A stretch of 8,166 nt of DNA, taken from Chloroflexia bacterium (GTDB taxonomy: Bacteria > Chloroflexota > Chloroflexia > Thermomicrobiales > UBA6265). Below the pieces are notes generated by a model, which saw only the letters and a list, made by a program, of their open reading frames with translations, was not told the origin of the DNA and made no database searches. The position numbers were made by a program, and so were the translations under genes. The stretch lies in the NCBI GenBank assembly GCA_013696525.1, contig JACCYK010000108.1:1-8166 (forward strand), written 5' to 3'. Numbering within the stretch: position 1 is the stretch's first letter; each line of letters starts with the position of its first letter. This document shows positions 1-6,201 of the stretch, piece by piece.

Positions 1-2
1 AC

Positions 3-857
3 CTCCACGTCGTCCATGGCATCCTGCTCCATGAGGGCCGCGTCTACCTGGCGGGCGAGCACGAAGTCTGGGTGGCCGACGTGCTCGACGATGGCACCTT
101 CGGTGAGCCCGAGGCCATCGTCGACGACCTCCCCGACGGCGCCCAGCATGGACGCCGGACGATCGGGATCGGCCCGGACGACATGCTCTATATCTCGATC
201 GGCAGTAGCTGCAACGCCTGCGCCGAAACCGACCTCGAACACGCCACGATCCTACGAACCAGCCTGGACGGCGGCGAGCGCGAGATCTTCGCCTCCGGCC
301 CGCGCAACACGCTCGGCTTCGGCTGGCACCCGGAGACGGGCGAGCTCTGGGGTATGGATCACGGCAGCGACGGCCGCGGCGACGACCAGCCGCCCGAAGA
401 GCTGCACCGTCTGGTCGAGGGCGGCAACTACGGGTGGCCCTATTGCTTCGGCGACCAAGCGGTCGATCGGTTCCTCTCGCGGACGCCCGTCGGCGCCACC
501 CCGGAGCAATACTGCGCCAACACCGTGGCCCCGGTCCTGACCTATCAGGCGCATAGCGCGCCCATCGCGATGGTCTTCTACGAGGGCGATCAGTTCCCGG
601 ATGAGCTTCAGGGCGATGCCTTGGTCGCCATGCGCGGCTCCTGGAACCGCTCGCTGCCGACCGGCTTCAAAGTCGTCCACATCGATTTCGAGGATGGCAC
701 GCCGGTCGCGATTGATGGCTTCGTCACCGGCTGGTTGGTTGATGACGGCGCCGCCCAGTTCGGCCGGATCGCCGGCCTGACCGTGACCGACAACGGCGCG
801 TTGCTCGTCTCCGACGATACCAACGGCGTCATCTACCGCATCGCCTACACCGACTGA
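3..857 (+). CDS. PQQ-dependent sugar/L-sorbosone dehydrogenase-like protein, 5'-partial
   Basis: The frame is open from the first complete codon and ends at TGA 855-857, so the N-terminus, including any signal peptide, lies outside the window; 284 residues are visible. It resembles the soluble glucose/sorbosone dehydrogenase beta-propeller family, which oxidises sugars or aldehydes with PQQ, usually outside the cytoplasm. Visible family signatures are a His followed by GRRTIGIGPDD (His codon 147-149, matching the catalytic-base region), an RN-x-LG-FGWHP stretch with Arg at 303-305, GMDHGSDGRGDD, the GGNYGWPYCFGD block, GDALVAMRGSWNR, and a C-terminal LLVSDDTNGVIYRI blade. Cysteines in SSCNAC, WPYC and EQYC are typical of the sorbosone-type branch as I recall it. 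Substrate cannot be decided from sequence. The GTG at 72 is an internal codon, not the real start. It converges on mreB. Confidence 0.85.
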   Translation, partial: LHVVHGILLHEGRVYLAGEHEVWVADVLDDGTFGEPEAIVDDLPDGAQHGRRTIGIGPDDMLYISIGSSCNACAETDLEHATILRTSLDGGEREIFASGPRNTLGFGWHPETGELWGMDHGSDGRGDDQPPEELHRLVEGGNYGWPYCFGDQAVDRFLSRTPVGATPEQYCANTVAPVLTYQAHSAPIAMVFYEGDQFPDELQGDALVAMRGSWNRSLPTGFKVVHIDFEDGTPVAIDGFVTGWLVDDGAAQFGRIAGLTVTDNGALLVSDDTNGVIYRIAYTD

Positions 858-877
858 TTTAACTCCCGTACAACGCA

Positions 878-909
878 AGCGGCCGGGCCCGAGATTGGGT
901 CCAGCCGCT
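878..909. terminator. Hairpin between convergent dehydrogenase and mreB genes, likely bidirectional terminator
   Basis: AGCGGC (878-883) pairs perfectly with GCCGCT (904-909). Inside it, after one C/A mismatch, GGGCCC (885-890) pairs with GGGTCC (897-902, one G-U pair), leaving the loop GAGATT. The result is a 12-pair stem lying 20 bases after the + gene stop and 32 bases beyond the mreB stop. Neither side has a proper T-run: + reads ATTCATGTCG and - reads TGCGTTGTAC. It is a strong structure but not a canonical intrinsic terminator. Confidence 0.6.
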
Positions 910-941
910 ATTCATGTCGCCGTCTTGTTCGGAATGACGCC

Positions 942-2000
942 CTAGCCGGAGCGGCGCAGCTCGGAGCCGGAGGCGAGGGCGCGCTCGTAGAGGTGGAGCG
1001 CTTCCGCCACCCGGCCGGTGCCGCGGGCAACGCAGGTCAACGGGTCGTCCGCGATGTACACCGGCATCTTCAGTTCCATCTGCAACCGCCGGTCCAGGCC
1101 CATCAAGAGGGCGCCGCCGCCGGCCAGGGTGATCCCCTGCTCCATGATGTCGGCCACCAGCTCCGGCGGCGTCTCCTCGATGGAGGTCTTCACCAGCTCG
1201 ACAATCGTGTTCACCGGCTGGGCGATCGCGTCGCGCAACTCGACCGAGCTAACCTCCACCGATTTCGGCAACCCGGTCAGCAAATCTCGCCCACGCAGGG
1301 TGACGCGCAGCTCTTCTTCCAAGGGGTAGGCGGAGCCGGCCGCGATCTTGGCGTTCTCGGCGGTGCGCTCCCCGATCACCAAGTTGTGATCGCGCCGGGC
1401 ATATTGGATGATGGCGTCGTCGATCTCGTCCCCGGCCACCCGGATCGAGTGGTTGACGACGATGCCGCCGAGGCTGATCACCGCCACCTCGGTCGTGCCG
1501 CCGCCAATGTCGACGATCATGCTGCCGACCGGCTCGTTGATCGGCAGGCCCGCCCCGATCGCCGCCGCCATCGGTTCTTCGATGGTATAGGCTTCGCGCG
1601 CCCCGGCCGAGAGCGCCGCATCCTTAGCGGCCCGCTTCTCAACCTCGGTGACGCCGGAGGGGATGCCGATCACGACCCGCGGGTGGGGTGCCATCAGGCG
1701 TTGCATGTGGACTTTGCGGATGAAGTAGTGCAGCATCATCTCGACGGTGTCGAAATCGGCGATCACCCCATCTTTGAGGGGGCGCACGGCGATGATGCTT
1801 TCCGGCGTCTTGCCGACCATTGCCTTCGCCTCGATCCCGACCCCAAAGGCGCGCCGGGTCCGGGTGTCGATGGCGACGACGCTCGGTTCCGAGATGACGA
1901 TCCCTTTGCCGCGCACGTAGACGAGGGTGTTGGCGGTGCCGAGGTCGATCCCAAGATCACGACTGAAGAATCCGAAGAGTGTCGAAAGAGGGCGAATCAC
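942..2000 (-). CDS. mreB: Rod-shape-determining actin homologue MreB/Mbl
   Basis: Bacterial actin that forms membrane-bound filaments and directs lateral peptidoglycan synthesis in rod cells. The 352-residue product has the family's normal length. It carries the actin-fold nucleotide motifs in order: phosphate-1 DLGTANT (19-25), PLKDGVIADFD (74-84), EEPMAAAIGAG (141-151), phosphate-2 VDIGGGTTEVAVIS (from 163) and the adenosine-binding GGGALLMGL (from 294), then DPLTCVARGTG near the C-terminus. I place the start at GTG 2000 because GGAGGT lies 9 bases upstream; this gives an N-terminus of MIRPLSTLFGFFSRD, close to the common MreB start. A TTG at 2042 would add 14 residues but has no comparable ribosome-binding site. 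mreC, mreD and rodA do not follow; the gene ends facing the dehydrogenase. A CRP-type palindrome lies 48 bases upstream of the start. Whether it is mreB or the paralogue mbl cannot be resolved here. Confidence 0.95.
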   Translation of the reverse strand: MIRPLSTLFGFFSRDLGIDLGTANTLVYVRGKGIVISEPSVVAIDTRTRRAFGVGIEAKAMVGKTPESIIAVRPLKDGVIADFDTVEMMLHYFIRKVHMQRLMAPHPRVVIGIPSGVTEVEKRAAKDAALSAGAREAYTIEEPMAAAIGAGLPINEPVGSMIVDIGGGTTEVAVISLGGIVVNHSIRVAGDEIDDAIIQYARRDHNLVIGERTAENAKIAAGSAYPLEEELRVTLRGRDLLTGLPKSVEVSSVELRDAIAQPVNTIVELVKTSIEETPPELVADIMEQGITLAGGGALLMGLDRRLQMELKMPVYIADDPLTCVARGTGRVAEALHLYERALASGSELRRSG

Positions 2001-2009
2001 ACCCGGTGT

Positions 2010-2015
2010 ACCTCC
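2010..2015 (-). promoter_or_regulatory. Ribosome-binding site of mreB
   Basis: GGAGGT read on the minus strand, 9 bases before GTG 2000. It decides the start in favour of GTG 2000 over the upstream TTG 2042. Confidence 0.8.
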
Positions 2016-2048
2016 GCGTAAATTGTCAGCGAGGTAGGTCAACCACGG

Positions 2049-2072
2049 AACATGTGACGTCGCTCACATGTT
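2049..2072. promoter_or_regulatory. CRP/FNR-family-type operator (TGTGA-N6-TCACA)
   Basis: AACATGTGA (2049-2057), a 6-base spacer CGTCGC, then TCACATGTT (2064-2072) form a perfect 9+9 inverted repeat. The core TGTGA-N6-TCACA matches exactly the consensus bound by CRP of enterobacteria and by actinobacterial CRP/GlxR proteins. It lies in the divergent region, 48 bases upstream of the mreB start codon and 147 bases upstream of the yggU-like start. Relative to the candidate + promoter at 2118-2145 its centre would fall near -91; relative to the candidate - promoter at 2138-2146 it would lie in the mreB leader. The motif is seen directly; the regulator's identity and effect are inferred. Confidence 0.65.
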
Positions 2073-2117
2073 AGGCAGAGCTCGCCCCGGTGACGGGCAG
2101 AGTGAAATTGCACCAGG

Positions 2118-2145
2118 TTGCAACCGACACCGCCCGGAGTATACC
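2118..2145 (+). promoter_or_regulatory. Candidate sigma-70-type promoter for the yggU-like gene
   Basis: TTGCAA (2118-2123), a 16-base spacer and TATACC (2140-2145) each match four of six consensus bases. The -35 element sits inside a perfect palindrome GGTTGCAACC (2117-2126). A start near 2152 would leave a leader of about 68 bases before GTG 2220. Confidence 0.35.
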
Positions 2146-2146
2146 A
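2138..2146 (-). promoter_or_regulatory. Candidate extended -10 promoter for mreB
   Basis: On the minus strand TGGTATACT matches the extended -10 pattern TGnTATAAT with one mismatch. No good -35 is seen at 17 bases, which extended -10 promoters can tolerate. It overlaps the -10 of the + candidate, so the two would compete for polymerase. The mreB leader would be about 130 bases and would include the CRP-type palindrome. Confidence 0.35.
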
Positions 2147-2207
2147 CGCGCCCACCGTAGCCGATCGTTGCTTCAGCGGCGTCATCGAGCCGCCCCGCCG
2201 CCGCATC

Positions 2208-2213
2208 GAGGAG
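2208..2213 (+). promoter_or_regulatory. Ribosome-binding site of the yggU-like gene
   Basis: GAGGAG followed by a 6-base spacer and GTG 2220. It favours GTG 2220 over ATG 2235, which has no purine-rich site in front. Confidence 0.55.
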
Positions 2214-2219
2214 TTCCCC

Positions 2220-2537
2220 GTGGTCAACGGCACTATGACCGATCATCAGGACGGGACCGTGCTCGCCGTCGTCGCGGTGCCGCGCTCGGGCAAGACCGGG
2301 ATCGACCGGATCGCGGCCGGCGCGGTCCGGATTCGAGTGGCGGCGGCCCCGGTGGACGGCGCCGCCAACGCGGCCCTGCCGCGCTACTTGGCGGACGCCT
2401 TGGACCGGCCACGGGGCAGCCTCCGCCTCCTGTCGGGCGAGTCAAGCCGCCACAAACGCGTCTTGATCGGCGGCCTGTCGCGGCCGGAGCTGGCGGCGCG
2501 GCTGGCACCCCTCATCGACCGCCCGGTCAAACCCTAA
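2220..2537 (+). CDS. DUF167 / YggU-family small protein
   Basis: A 105-residue protein covering the whole DUF167 domain, a small alpha/beta fold widespread in bacteria and archaea whose biochemical role is unknown. Signatures are an early strand ending in VPRSGKTGIDRI (20-31), the hallmark VRIRVAAAPVDGAANAAL (36-53), a helix RYLADAL, and GESSRHKRVLIGG (73-85). The length is slightly above the usual 90-100 residues, so the ATG at 2235 (100 residues) remains possible. The GTG at 2220 is preferred because GAGGAG precedes it by 6 bases. Open reading continues upstream to 2118, but that stretch is the mreB control region and looks non-coding. The gene is divergent from mreB and convergent with the MBL hydrolase. 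Confidence 0.88.
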   Translation: MVNGTMTDHQDGTVLAVVAVPRSGKTGIDRIAAGAVRIRVAAAPVDGAANAALPRYLADALDRPRGSLRLLSGESSRHKRVLIGGLSRPELAARLAPLIDRPVKP

Positions 2538-2569
2538 GGCGCCGGTTGCCCAGCAGATTGTCCGGCACC
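2538..2569. terminator. Hairpin filling the gap between convergent yggU-like and MBL genes
   Basis: GGCGCCGG (2538-2545) pairs with CCGGCACC (2562-2569) with one C/A mismatch, around a 16-base loop. It starts at the base after the + gene's stop codon and ends 3 bases before the last base of the - gene. There is no T-run on either side, so termination by this element alone is uncertain. Confidence 0.4.
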
Positions 2570-2572
2570 ACC

Positions 2573-3202
2573 CTACGCCGACCGCAGCCACCCCGCTTCC
2601 GCCCCCAGCGTGGTTGGCTCGCCATGGCCGGGGTAGACCACCAGATCGGGCGGCAGCGCGGCGAGCCGCCGCAGGCTCTGGTTCATCACCGCCTGGTCCG
2701 CCCCCGGGATCGCGGTGTTGCCATGGCCGCCAGGGAAGACGACGTCGCCGCCGAACAGGAGCCGCTCCGGTTCGTTGATCAGGACGATGTGCGCCGGGTC
2801 GTGACCGGGGAGGTGCATAACAGCAAAGGTATACGATCCGACCGTAACGTTATCGCCATCGTTCAGGAACCCGTCCGGGGTCACCGGGGCGATCTTCGCC
2901 GGCACATAGCCGCCGGCGAACGCATCGGGGCTCGCCAGGCGCTCGGCGGTCAAGGGGTGGGCCAGCAGCGGGACGCCGGTCGCCGCTTTGAGGGCGGCCG
3001 CATCGACGATGTGGTCCCAATGGGCGTGGGTGAGCACGATCCGCGTGATCGTCCAGCCCTCCTCCCTGGCGGTCGCGACCACGTCTTCGGTAATGCCATC
3101 GGGTGCGTCGATCAGGATCGCCTCACCGGTCGCGTCATCGACGACCAGATAGGCATTGGTCTCCAATTCGCCCCCGACAAACGTTCGCAACGTGACTCCC
3201 AT
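2573..3202 (-). CDS. Metallo-beta-lactamase-fold hydrolase, glyoxalase II-like
   Basis: A 209-residue single-domain MBL-fold protein of the small hydroxyacylglutathione-hydrolase-like group, cytoplasmic with no signal peptide. The two-zinc site is complete: H59, H61, D63 and H64 in THAHWDH, H134 in LPGHDPAH, D153 in LFGGDVVF and H193 in YPGHGEP. The N-terminus GGELETNAYLV is typical of the family. Members hydrolyse thioesters such as S-lactoylglutathione or related substrates; the actual substrate cannot be read from this sequence. The ATG at 3202 is the natural domain start, with AAGGAG (3215-3220) 12 bases upstream, a rather long spacing. The frame stays open far upstream, but that part overlaps the PHP gene in another frame and is spurious. 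The PHP gene lies 110 bases upstream on the same strand, so co-transcription is plausible. Confidence 0.92.
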   Translation of the reverse strand: MGVTLRTFVGGELETNAYLVVDDATGEAILIDAPDGITEDVVATAREEGWTITRIVLTHAHWDHIVDAAALKAATGVPLLAHPLTAERLASPDAFAGGYVPAKIAPVTPDGFLNDGDNVTVGSYTFAVMHLPGHDPAHIVLINEPERLLFGGDVVFPGGHGNTAIPGADQAVMNQSLRRLAALPPDLVVYPGHGEPTTLGAEAGWLRSA

Positions 3203-3312
3203 GGTGCGCCGTTTCTCCTTTTCGCGTATTGGTTGACGAGCAAGCGTCAGCCCAGCGACAGCCCGATCATTCCGTAAACCGACCGGGCGACGGACCCCGC
3301 GCGGCGACCCGG

Positions 3313-4344
3313 CTAATAATACGTGTGTCGCTCGGTGGCGGCGGGTTCGGCCCCGTTGGTCGCGACGCCGGCCTCGCTCCCGGCGTCGGGCGGCGGCTCC
3401 GGCTTCGTCGCCAGCGGCATGCCCGCCTCCCAGACCGGCTCGCCGTCCGGCAACGGCGCCACCTCGAGCCCGAGGCGCCGGAGCAAATCGGCGCACCAGA
3501 TGGCGCGCCAGGGTTTCGGATCGACCGGCTGCTTGGCGGCGTGCGAATCGGAGCCGCAGGAGATCAGCAGGCCATGCCGGACCGCCATCTCGCGATACTC
3601 CGCCGTCTGTTGATCGGTGTAGGACCGATAGTGCCCTTCTAGGCCGTCGATCGCGATCCCCGCCGCCAGCATCGCCTCCAGGTCGGCCTCGGTCATCACC
3701 CCGACCGTGTCGCCCCGGCCGGGGTGGGCAACGACGCACAGCCCCCCCGCCTGGTGCGCCGCCTCCACCACCCGTGCCAGCGGCAGGTCGGCGTTGAAGC
3801 CGCCGCCGAGCTGCCGGGTCAGCTCGGCGGCGGTCTTCAGGTTCGCGGCATGCCCTTCCCGGATCGCGGCCCGCAAGACATGGTACGGCCAGAGCGGGCG
3901 GCCGCCGACAATTTCCTCCAGCGATGTCAGCTTGCGGCCAGAGCGCTCGAAGCGTTGCCGGGCATCCTCGCCCAGCCAGGCCAGCCTCGCGTCCAGCTCC
4001 GCCAGCACCGCCCGGAATGGCGCCGCCGCCTCGTCCGCCCGGTCGGGCCGGATACCATAGACCAGCAGGTGCCACTGCCGGTCGCGCCAGTTGGTCGTGA
4101 TCTCGACGCCGGGGATGATGTGGATGCCGCGCCGCTCGGCCCGCCGCATCGTCTCCAGCACCGAGCGCTGGGTATCGTGATCGCAGACGGCGGCCACCCG
4201 GATCCCTTCCGCCACGAGCTGATCGACCAGCGCCGCCGGCGTCCAGGCGCCATCGCTGGCCAGGGTATGCAGATGCAAATCGACCGCGTCGGCTGGCTGC
4301 ACCGCGATCGCGGTCTCGGGAGTGGTGATAACGGACGTTTCCAC
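3313..4344 (-). CDS. PHP-domain metal-dependent phosphoesterase (TrpH/RNase AM-like)
   Basis: A 343-residue protein. Metal-ligand motifs of the PHP fold appear in order: DLHLHT (H24, H26), SDG (D31), CDHDT (H56), PGVEITT (E81), WHLLVYGI (H92), VVAHPGR (H207), GLEGHYRSY (H238) and GSDSH (D266, H268). This order and spacing match stand-alone TrpH/YciV-type enzymes, some of which are 5'-3' exonucleases acting on RNA and oligonucleotides or nucleotide phosphatases; which applies here is not shown. Residues 100-180 form a helical insertion, and the last 25 or so residues are Pro/Ala/Glu-rich and probably disordered. The start is GTG 4344, with GGAGGT 9 bases upstream. An open frame runs 50 codons further up but has no such site and reads as non-coding. 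A possible -10 (TACACT, minus 4394-4389) lies 45 bases upstream. Confidence 0.9.
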   Translation of the reverse strand: METSVITTPETAIAVQPADAVDLHLHTLASDGAWTPAALVDQLVAEGIRVAAVCDHDTQRSVLETMRRAERRGIHIIPGVEITTNWRDRQWHLLVYGIRPDRADEAAAPFRAVLAELDARLAWLGEDARQRFERSGRKLTSLEEIVGGRPLWPYHVLRAAIREGHAANLKTAAELTRQLGGGFNADLPLARVVEAAHQAGGLCVVAHPGRGDTVGVMTEADLEAMLAAGIAIDGLEGHYRSYTDQQTAEYREMAVRHGLLISCGSDSHAAKQPVDPKPWRAIWCADLLRRLGLEVAPLPDGEPVWEAGMPLATKPEPPPDAGSEAGVATNGAEPAATERHTYY

Positions 4345-4730
4345 GCTAGACGAACCTCCGGCTGTCGGGTCGAATGCTTGCCGCGAGCAGTGTAGCCGAG
4401 ACCCGGCGGGAACCACCCGGACCGGGCAAGAGTCAGACGGCTCGGGCGCGGATTCGGAGCGCGGCCAATTCAGCGATTGGAACACCGTGGTCAATCGCGC
4501 GGGAACGAATCGGTTGCATCGTGAGGCATCGCGATCGCGGCGAACGATCCCCGCAAGTGTTCGGCTCCAGCACTACCACGGAGACCCATTGGGTCCTCGT
4601 ACGAGATTCGGTTGAAGGCCTCGAGTATCCGAACTTTGCTGGCGGCGGCGCGGGGGTGCCCACTGGGCCACTGAAAGTCCAGCGCCGTGGCCGACGCGGT
4701 CCGATATGCACTAGTCCTACGAAGCCCATT
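4345..4730. other. 386-base intergenic region between PHP and nucleotidyltransferase genes
   Basis: No convincing gene is present. It contains the PHP ribosome-binding site; a weak -10 candidate TACACT on - (4394-4389); an inverted pair CTTGCC (4377-4382) / GGCAAG (4425-4430) enclosing smaller GC-rich stems; two adjacent palindromes, GACCCA-T-TGGGTC (4583-4595) and CTCGTACGAG (4596-4605); and a short hairpin GTGCCC/GGGcCAC (4656-4671) about 60 bases past the nucleotidyltransferase stop, which could weakly terminate it. The length and palindromes suggest the PHP gene has its own promoter rather than relying on read-through. Confidence 0.4.
4354..4359 (-). promoter_or_regulatory. Ribosome-binding site of the PHP gene
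   Basis: GGAGGT on the minus strand, 9 bases before GTG 4344. It has the same sequence and spacing as the mreB site and settles the start codon. Confidence 0.75.
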
Positions 4731-5657
4731 TCAGCTATACGGCAGCGCTATCTGATCGGGCTGGCTCGGGGCCCAATCCCGCCAGGCGCGGCCGAGGTCG
4801 GCCACCGCCGGGCGTCGGAGCTCGGGCTCAGGCGGCGGCGGCGCTTGCTCGGCGGCGACCAGGCGATCGAGGTCGTCCACCAGCGGGCCGATGTGCCGGA
4901 TGACCGCCGGCGTCGGCGCCGCCGCCAGCAGGTCGTGGACCCGGCGCTTGAGGTCGCGGGGCGCGATGGCGCAGTGGGTCGTCGCGAACTCCAGGAGCCG
5001 CTTCTCGCCGGGATGGGGCAACCGGTTGAGCGCGAACAGCACATCGAAATAGCTGGCGAGCAGCGCGGTGACCCGGTGCTGCAGGCTGACCCGGTCCTCC
5101 CGGCGCACGGCCAGCTCGATCTGGTGGAGATACGAGGAGAGGGTGTGCCGCAGGATCGGGTGATTCTTGGCGATGATGGCGCGCCGCAACGGCTCGGGAT
5201 AGGGGACGCTGGCCGCCGCTTGCAGCCGCCGGTACCACCCGCCGCGATCGAAGAGGGCGACCGAGTGCAGCACGTTGTGCCAGAGGCAGGTCGAGTTGCC
5301 GATCGCGGCCTCATGCCGGACCAGCACCCGGTCTAGCTCCTGTTCGATCCAGGCCGGGCTCCGATACATGAGATCGACCACGCTGCCGGTCAGGTCGTGG
5401 ACCCACTCGTCGCCCGGCTCCCAGAAATCGTTGCCGACCTCACGCCGCGTGGCGAACCGGGCGGCAATGGCGGACCGTTTCGCGAGGTCAACCGGCGTCG
5501 CGCTATAGACATAGAGGTCGATGTCGGAATGGCCATCCATCGCGCCGGCTTCCTGGGAGCCAGCCATCACGACGGCGACGACCTCGGGCAGCTCGCTAAA
5601 GGCGTCGGCCACCAGGGTCGGTAGCACGGACCGAAAGGTCGTATCGGTTGGTCGCAC
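4731..5657 (-). CDS. Nucleotidyltransferase-fold (pol beta superfamily) protein, possibly DUF4037-type
   Basis: A 308-residue protein with the minimal nucleotidyltransferase signature at its N-terminus: AGSQEAGAMDGHSDIDLYVY, with G33-S34, D45 and D47, and a likely third acidic residue D95 in SVVDLMY. The catalytic triad therefore looks intact. Such enzymes transfer a nucleoside monophosphate to protein, RNA or a small molecule; the acceptor is unknown here. The C-terminal two thirds are mainly helical (residues about 150-275), as in stand-alone proteins with a helical substrate-binding domain, and end in a Pro-rich linker and a short tail. Start GTG 5657 has GAGG ending 6 bases upstream. TTGACA on - at 5700-5695 is a perfect -35 box, but the matching -10 is poor. 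The gene is divergent from pbpA. Aminoglycoside-type activity is not supported. Confidence 0.75.
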   Translation of the reverse strand: MRPTDTTFRSVLPTLVADAFSELPEVVAVVMAGSQEAGAMDGHSDIDLYVYSATPVDLAKRSAIAARFATRREVGNDFWEPGDEWVHDLTGSVVDLMYRSPAWIEQELDRVLVRHEAAIGNSTCLWHNVLHSVALFDRGGWYRRLQAAASVPYPEPLRRAIIAKNHPILRHTLSSYLHQIELAVRREDRVSLQHRVTALLASYFDVLFALNRLPHPGEKRLLEFATTHCAIAPRDLKRRVHDLLAAAPTPAVIRHIGPLVDDLDRLVAAEQAPPPPEPELRRPAVADLGRAWRDWAPSQPDQIALPYS

Positions 5658-5694
5658 GGGTCACCTCACGGTCTTCTCGCACGGCGGAAGGCTG

Positions 5695-5706
5695 TGTCAA
5701 ACGTGA
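5695..5706. repeat. Direct repeat copy 1, TGTCAAACGTGA
   Basis: Twelve bases identical to 6113-6124, followed after 11 bases by GTACCA. This copy also forms TGTCA-N4-TGACA (5695-5708), a small inverted repeat typical of operators, and on - it supplies TTGACA 38 bases upstream of the nucleotidyltransferase start. Confidence 0.45.
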
Positions 5707-6112
5707 CAGCACGACACGTACCACCAATGGACCGCGGGGCGAAGCCCGACTGCCACGATCGACGTGGTTTCCAGTGAGTCCTAGGTTAGAGCAACCGTGG
5801 CCAACAGCTTCACTCCGGCTGCAAGCGAACCAGCCGTGCCCCAAGCGTGGACTCCCCGTTTGATTGAATCAGCCGTCGTCAGTCCGGACAAGGCGCCACG
5901 TAAATGGTGCGATTTCCACATAAGCACCCAGCGGCGCCACGGTCGAGCTCACCGACGAGGACAGAGCCGCCATGCCTGGACCCGGGGCCAGTCCGGCGCA
6001 TCGCGACGTCAGCCGCTTCAACTGGAATTCCTCGGGCACCGAATGCTTCCAGGCCAACCGAGTGTAGCTCGTCGTACATTGTAGCGTACCACACTGCTGA
6101 CGCGTCGGCCGA

Positions 6113-6124
6113 TGTCAAACGTGA
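6113..6124. repeat. Direct repeat copy 2, TGTCAAACGTGA
   Basis: Identical to copy 1 over 12 bases and followed after 8 bases by GTACCA. It lies 77 bases upstream of the pbpA-like start. The second half-site is degraded here (TGAAA instead of TGACA). Confidence 0.45.
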
Positions 6125-6190
6125 AAATGTGCGTACCATTTCCGGCGGACGACGCTCCGAAGGCGGAAAGCTCTGTAACTGATCGGCAGC

Positions 6191-6194
6191 GGAG
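6191..6194 (+). promoter_or_regulatory. Ribosome-binding site of the pbpA-like gene
   Basis: GGAG followed by a 7-base spacer and GTG 6202. It favours this start over ATG 6112 (no site) and ATG 6232 (weak site). Confidence 0.5.
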
Positions 6195-6201
6195 AACGCG
6201 C

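Larger units (their letters stand above)
5658..6201. other. 544-base divergent intergenic region upstream of nucleotidyltransferase and pbpA-like genes
   Basis: No confident gene is seen. Base composition is less GC-rich than in the flanking genes. It holds a 12-base direct repeat TGTCAAACGTGA at 5695-5706 and 6113-6124; three GTACCA copies (5718-5723, 6086-6091, 6133-6138); a CCACG/CGTGG inverted repeat near 5754-5768; and TGATT-G-AATCA near 5862-5872. A TACAAT box lies on - near 6083-6078. No strong pbpA promoter could be identified. Short reading frames on both strands are discussed among the rejected items. Confidence 0.4.

Noticed and set aside
993..2021. 342-codon + strand frame antisense to mreB
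   Set aside because: Antisense mirror of a strongly conserved gene, with an unnatural Asp/His/Arg-rich product.
2000..2042. Longer mreB start at TTG 2042
   Set aside because: It lacks a ribosome-binding site; GGAGGT 9 bases before GTG 2000 and family length favour the shorter form.
2090..3277. 395-codon + strand frame across the yggU-like and MBL genes
   Set aside because: Its product is Arg/Gly/Pro-rich with no motif and overlaps two recognisable genes in other frames; a GC-rich shadow frame.
3203..4075. N-terminal extension of the MBL frame to 500 residues
   Set aside because: The added part is low-complexity and overlaps the PHP gene, which has intact metal-binding motifs in another frame; the MBL domain begins naturally at ATG 3202.
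4405..4425. T-box-like GGGTGG stretch upstream of the PHP gene on -
   Set aside because: Only the GGGTGG core matches; the rest of the T-box bulge, the specifier stem and an amino-acid-related downstream gene are lacking.
4433..4729. 98-codon minus-strand frame between nucleotidyltransferase and PHP genes
   Set aside because: No ribosome-binding site, no recognisable motif and an irregular composition.
5797..6084. 95-codon + strand frame starting GTG 5797
   Set aside because: Weak ribosome-binding site, product without motifs, and it competes with the antisense frame in the same region.
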